Of a stretch of 39,224 nt of DNA, positions 38,180 through 39,224 are shown in pieces; within the stretch, counting starts at the first letter, position 1, and every line of letters begins with the position of its first letter. The translations under genes and the position numbers were made by a program. Origin of the DNA: Chloroflexota bacterium (GTDB lineage Bacteria; Chloroflexota; Dormibacteria; Dormibacterales; Dormibacteraceae). The stretch spans positions 1 to 39,224 of the forward strand of contig VBDS01000190.1 in the NCBI GenBank assembly GCA_005889085.1, read 5' to 3'. Below the pieces are notes generated by a model that saw only the letters and a list, made by a program, of their open reading frames with translations, had not been told where the DNA came from and did no database searches.

Positions 38180-39224
38180 ATGAGGCTGGCCGACATCGCC
38201 CGCGGCGCCGGCGCCGTGCTCGAGGGCAACCCTGACGTCGAGATCACCGGGATCGTTTACGACTCGCGTCGGGTTGCACCAGGAGACCTGTTCGTCGCCG
38301 TGCAGGGTATTCGCGTTGACGGCCACCACTACGTGGCCGATGCGGTGGCCAAGGGGGCCGCGGCCGTCGCCGTGGAACGGGCCGTGAAGTTCCCGGAAGG
38401 CGTGCCGGTGCTCCGGATGCCCTCGACGCGGATCGGCCTGGCCGACCTGTCCGCCGAGTTCTTCGGCCGCCCCTCGCGTCGCCTCAGGCTGGCGGGTGTC
38501 ACAGGCACCGATGGAAAGACGACGGTGACGCACATGGCGGAGCACGTGCTTCAGGCCAGCGGGATCGTCGCCGGCGCGATGAGCACGGTCGCCTTCAAGG
38601 TGAGCGGCCGTGAGGTCGACAACCTCAGCGGGCAGACGACGACCGAGGCGCCCGAGGTCCAGGCGTGGCTTGCGCGCATGGTCGAGGCGGGAGCGCAGTG
38701 CGTTGTCATCGAAACGACCTCCCACGCGCTTGTCCAGGAGCGCGTGCGGGCGTGCGAGTTCGACGTCGCGGCCTTCACCAACGTCGGCCATGACCACCTC
38801 GACTACCACGTCACGTGGGAGGAGTACGTCGAGGCCAAGGCGCGACTGATCGACCTGACGAGCCACGCCGCGGACAAGGGCGTCGAGAAGACGGCGGTGC
38901 TCAACCGCGACGATCCGAGCTATGAGCGGCTGGCGCGCAGGCAGATCTCACGGCGCTGGACCTATGGCATGACCACCGCCTCGGACCTGCACCCGCTCGA
39001 CCTCGCGATCACGGGTTCGGGATCGCGCTTCCGGATGAAGACTCCGCTCGGCGAGGCGGAGGTCATCCTCAACGTGCCCGCTCGCTTCAACATCTACAAC
39101 GCCCTGTGCGCGGCGGGAGTCTGCCTGGCGCTCGGCGTGCCGCTCGAGGACGTCGGTCAGGGGCTGGCTGGTTTCGAAGGGGTGCGCGGCCGGCTCGAGC
39201 CCGTCGACCTGGGACAGGATTTCC
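38180..39224 (+). CDS. murE: UDP-N-acetylmuramyl-tripeptide synthetase (C-terminal end outside window)
   Basis: MRLADIARGAGAVLEGNPDVEITGIVYDSRRVAPGDLFVAVQG, GVTGTDGKTTVTHM, ETTSHALVQERVRACEFDVAAFTNVGHDHLDYH; open to window end. Confidence 0.94.
   Translation, partial: MRLADIARGAGAVLEGNPDVEITGIVYDSRRVAPGDLFVAVQGIRVDGHHYVADAVAKGAAAVAVERAVKFPEGVPVLRMPSTRIGLADLSAEFFGRPSRRLRLAGVTGTDGKTTVTHMAEHVLQASGIVAGAMSTVAFKVSGREVDNLSGQTTTEAPEVQAWLARMVEAGAQCVVIETTSHALVQERVRACEFDVAAFTNVGHDHLDYHVTWEEYVEAKARLIDLTSHAADKGVEKTAVLNRDDPSYERLARRQISRRWTYGMTTASDLHPLDLAITGSGSRFRMKTPLGEAEVILNVPARFNIYNALCAAGVCLALGVPLEDVGQGLAGFEGVRGRLEPVDLGQDF

Noticed and set aside
37346-38866. 506-aa version of folP in the ORF track
   Set aside because: The N-terminal third is antisense to murE; DHPS homology and a -10/GTG arrangement support a start at 38155

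Overview
GC-rich chromosomal window carrying a bacterial replication-origin neighbourhood. It resembles a Chloroflexota/Dormibacteria-type lineage; taxonomy is inferred from gene content only. Core order: gyrA(partial)-fabF-plsX-gyrB (minus), gcvPB-gcvPA-gcvH-gcvT and a truncated sigma-like gene (minus), nfeD-slipin-CPBP protease (plus), parA-parB-lepB (plus), M16 peptidase, small ORF, khpB, yidC, yidD, rnpA, rpmH (minus), oriC with DnaA boxes, dnaA, dnaN, recF, dciA-like, UvrD-type helicase-nuclease (plus), MGDG-synthase-like GT and cytochrome c (minus), MshA-like GT (plus), lipoprotein and DUF4388/PATAN protein (minus), phosphoglycerate mutase, FemAB, OmpR regulator (plus), folK-folP (minus), murE (plus, partial). 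No CRISPR, transposon, rRNA or tRNA was recognised. The most interesting signals are: (1) rpmH and yidC, in one operon, have no ATG/GTG/TTG/CTG at a plausible position, and ATC sits exactly where initiation is expected; (2) a recurrent architecture with a TAnnnT-like -10 hexamer ending exactly 6 nt before the start codon (sigma-like, nfeD, rpmH, response regulator, folP), suggesting widespread leaderless mRNAs; (3) a sigma-70-like protein without region 4 and with lost promoter-melting aromatics, translationally coupled to the glycine cleavage operon; (4) two similar TTCCC..GGGAA palindromes and a Cys-containing short ORF overlapping the start of an MshA-like gene. All motif claims were read by eye; no database or alignment was run.
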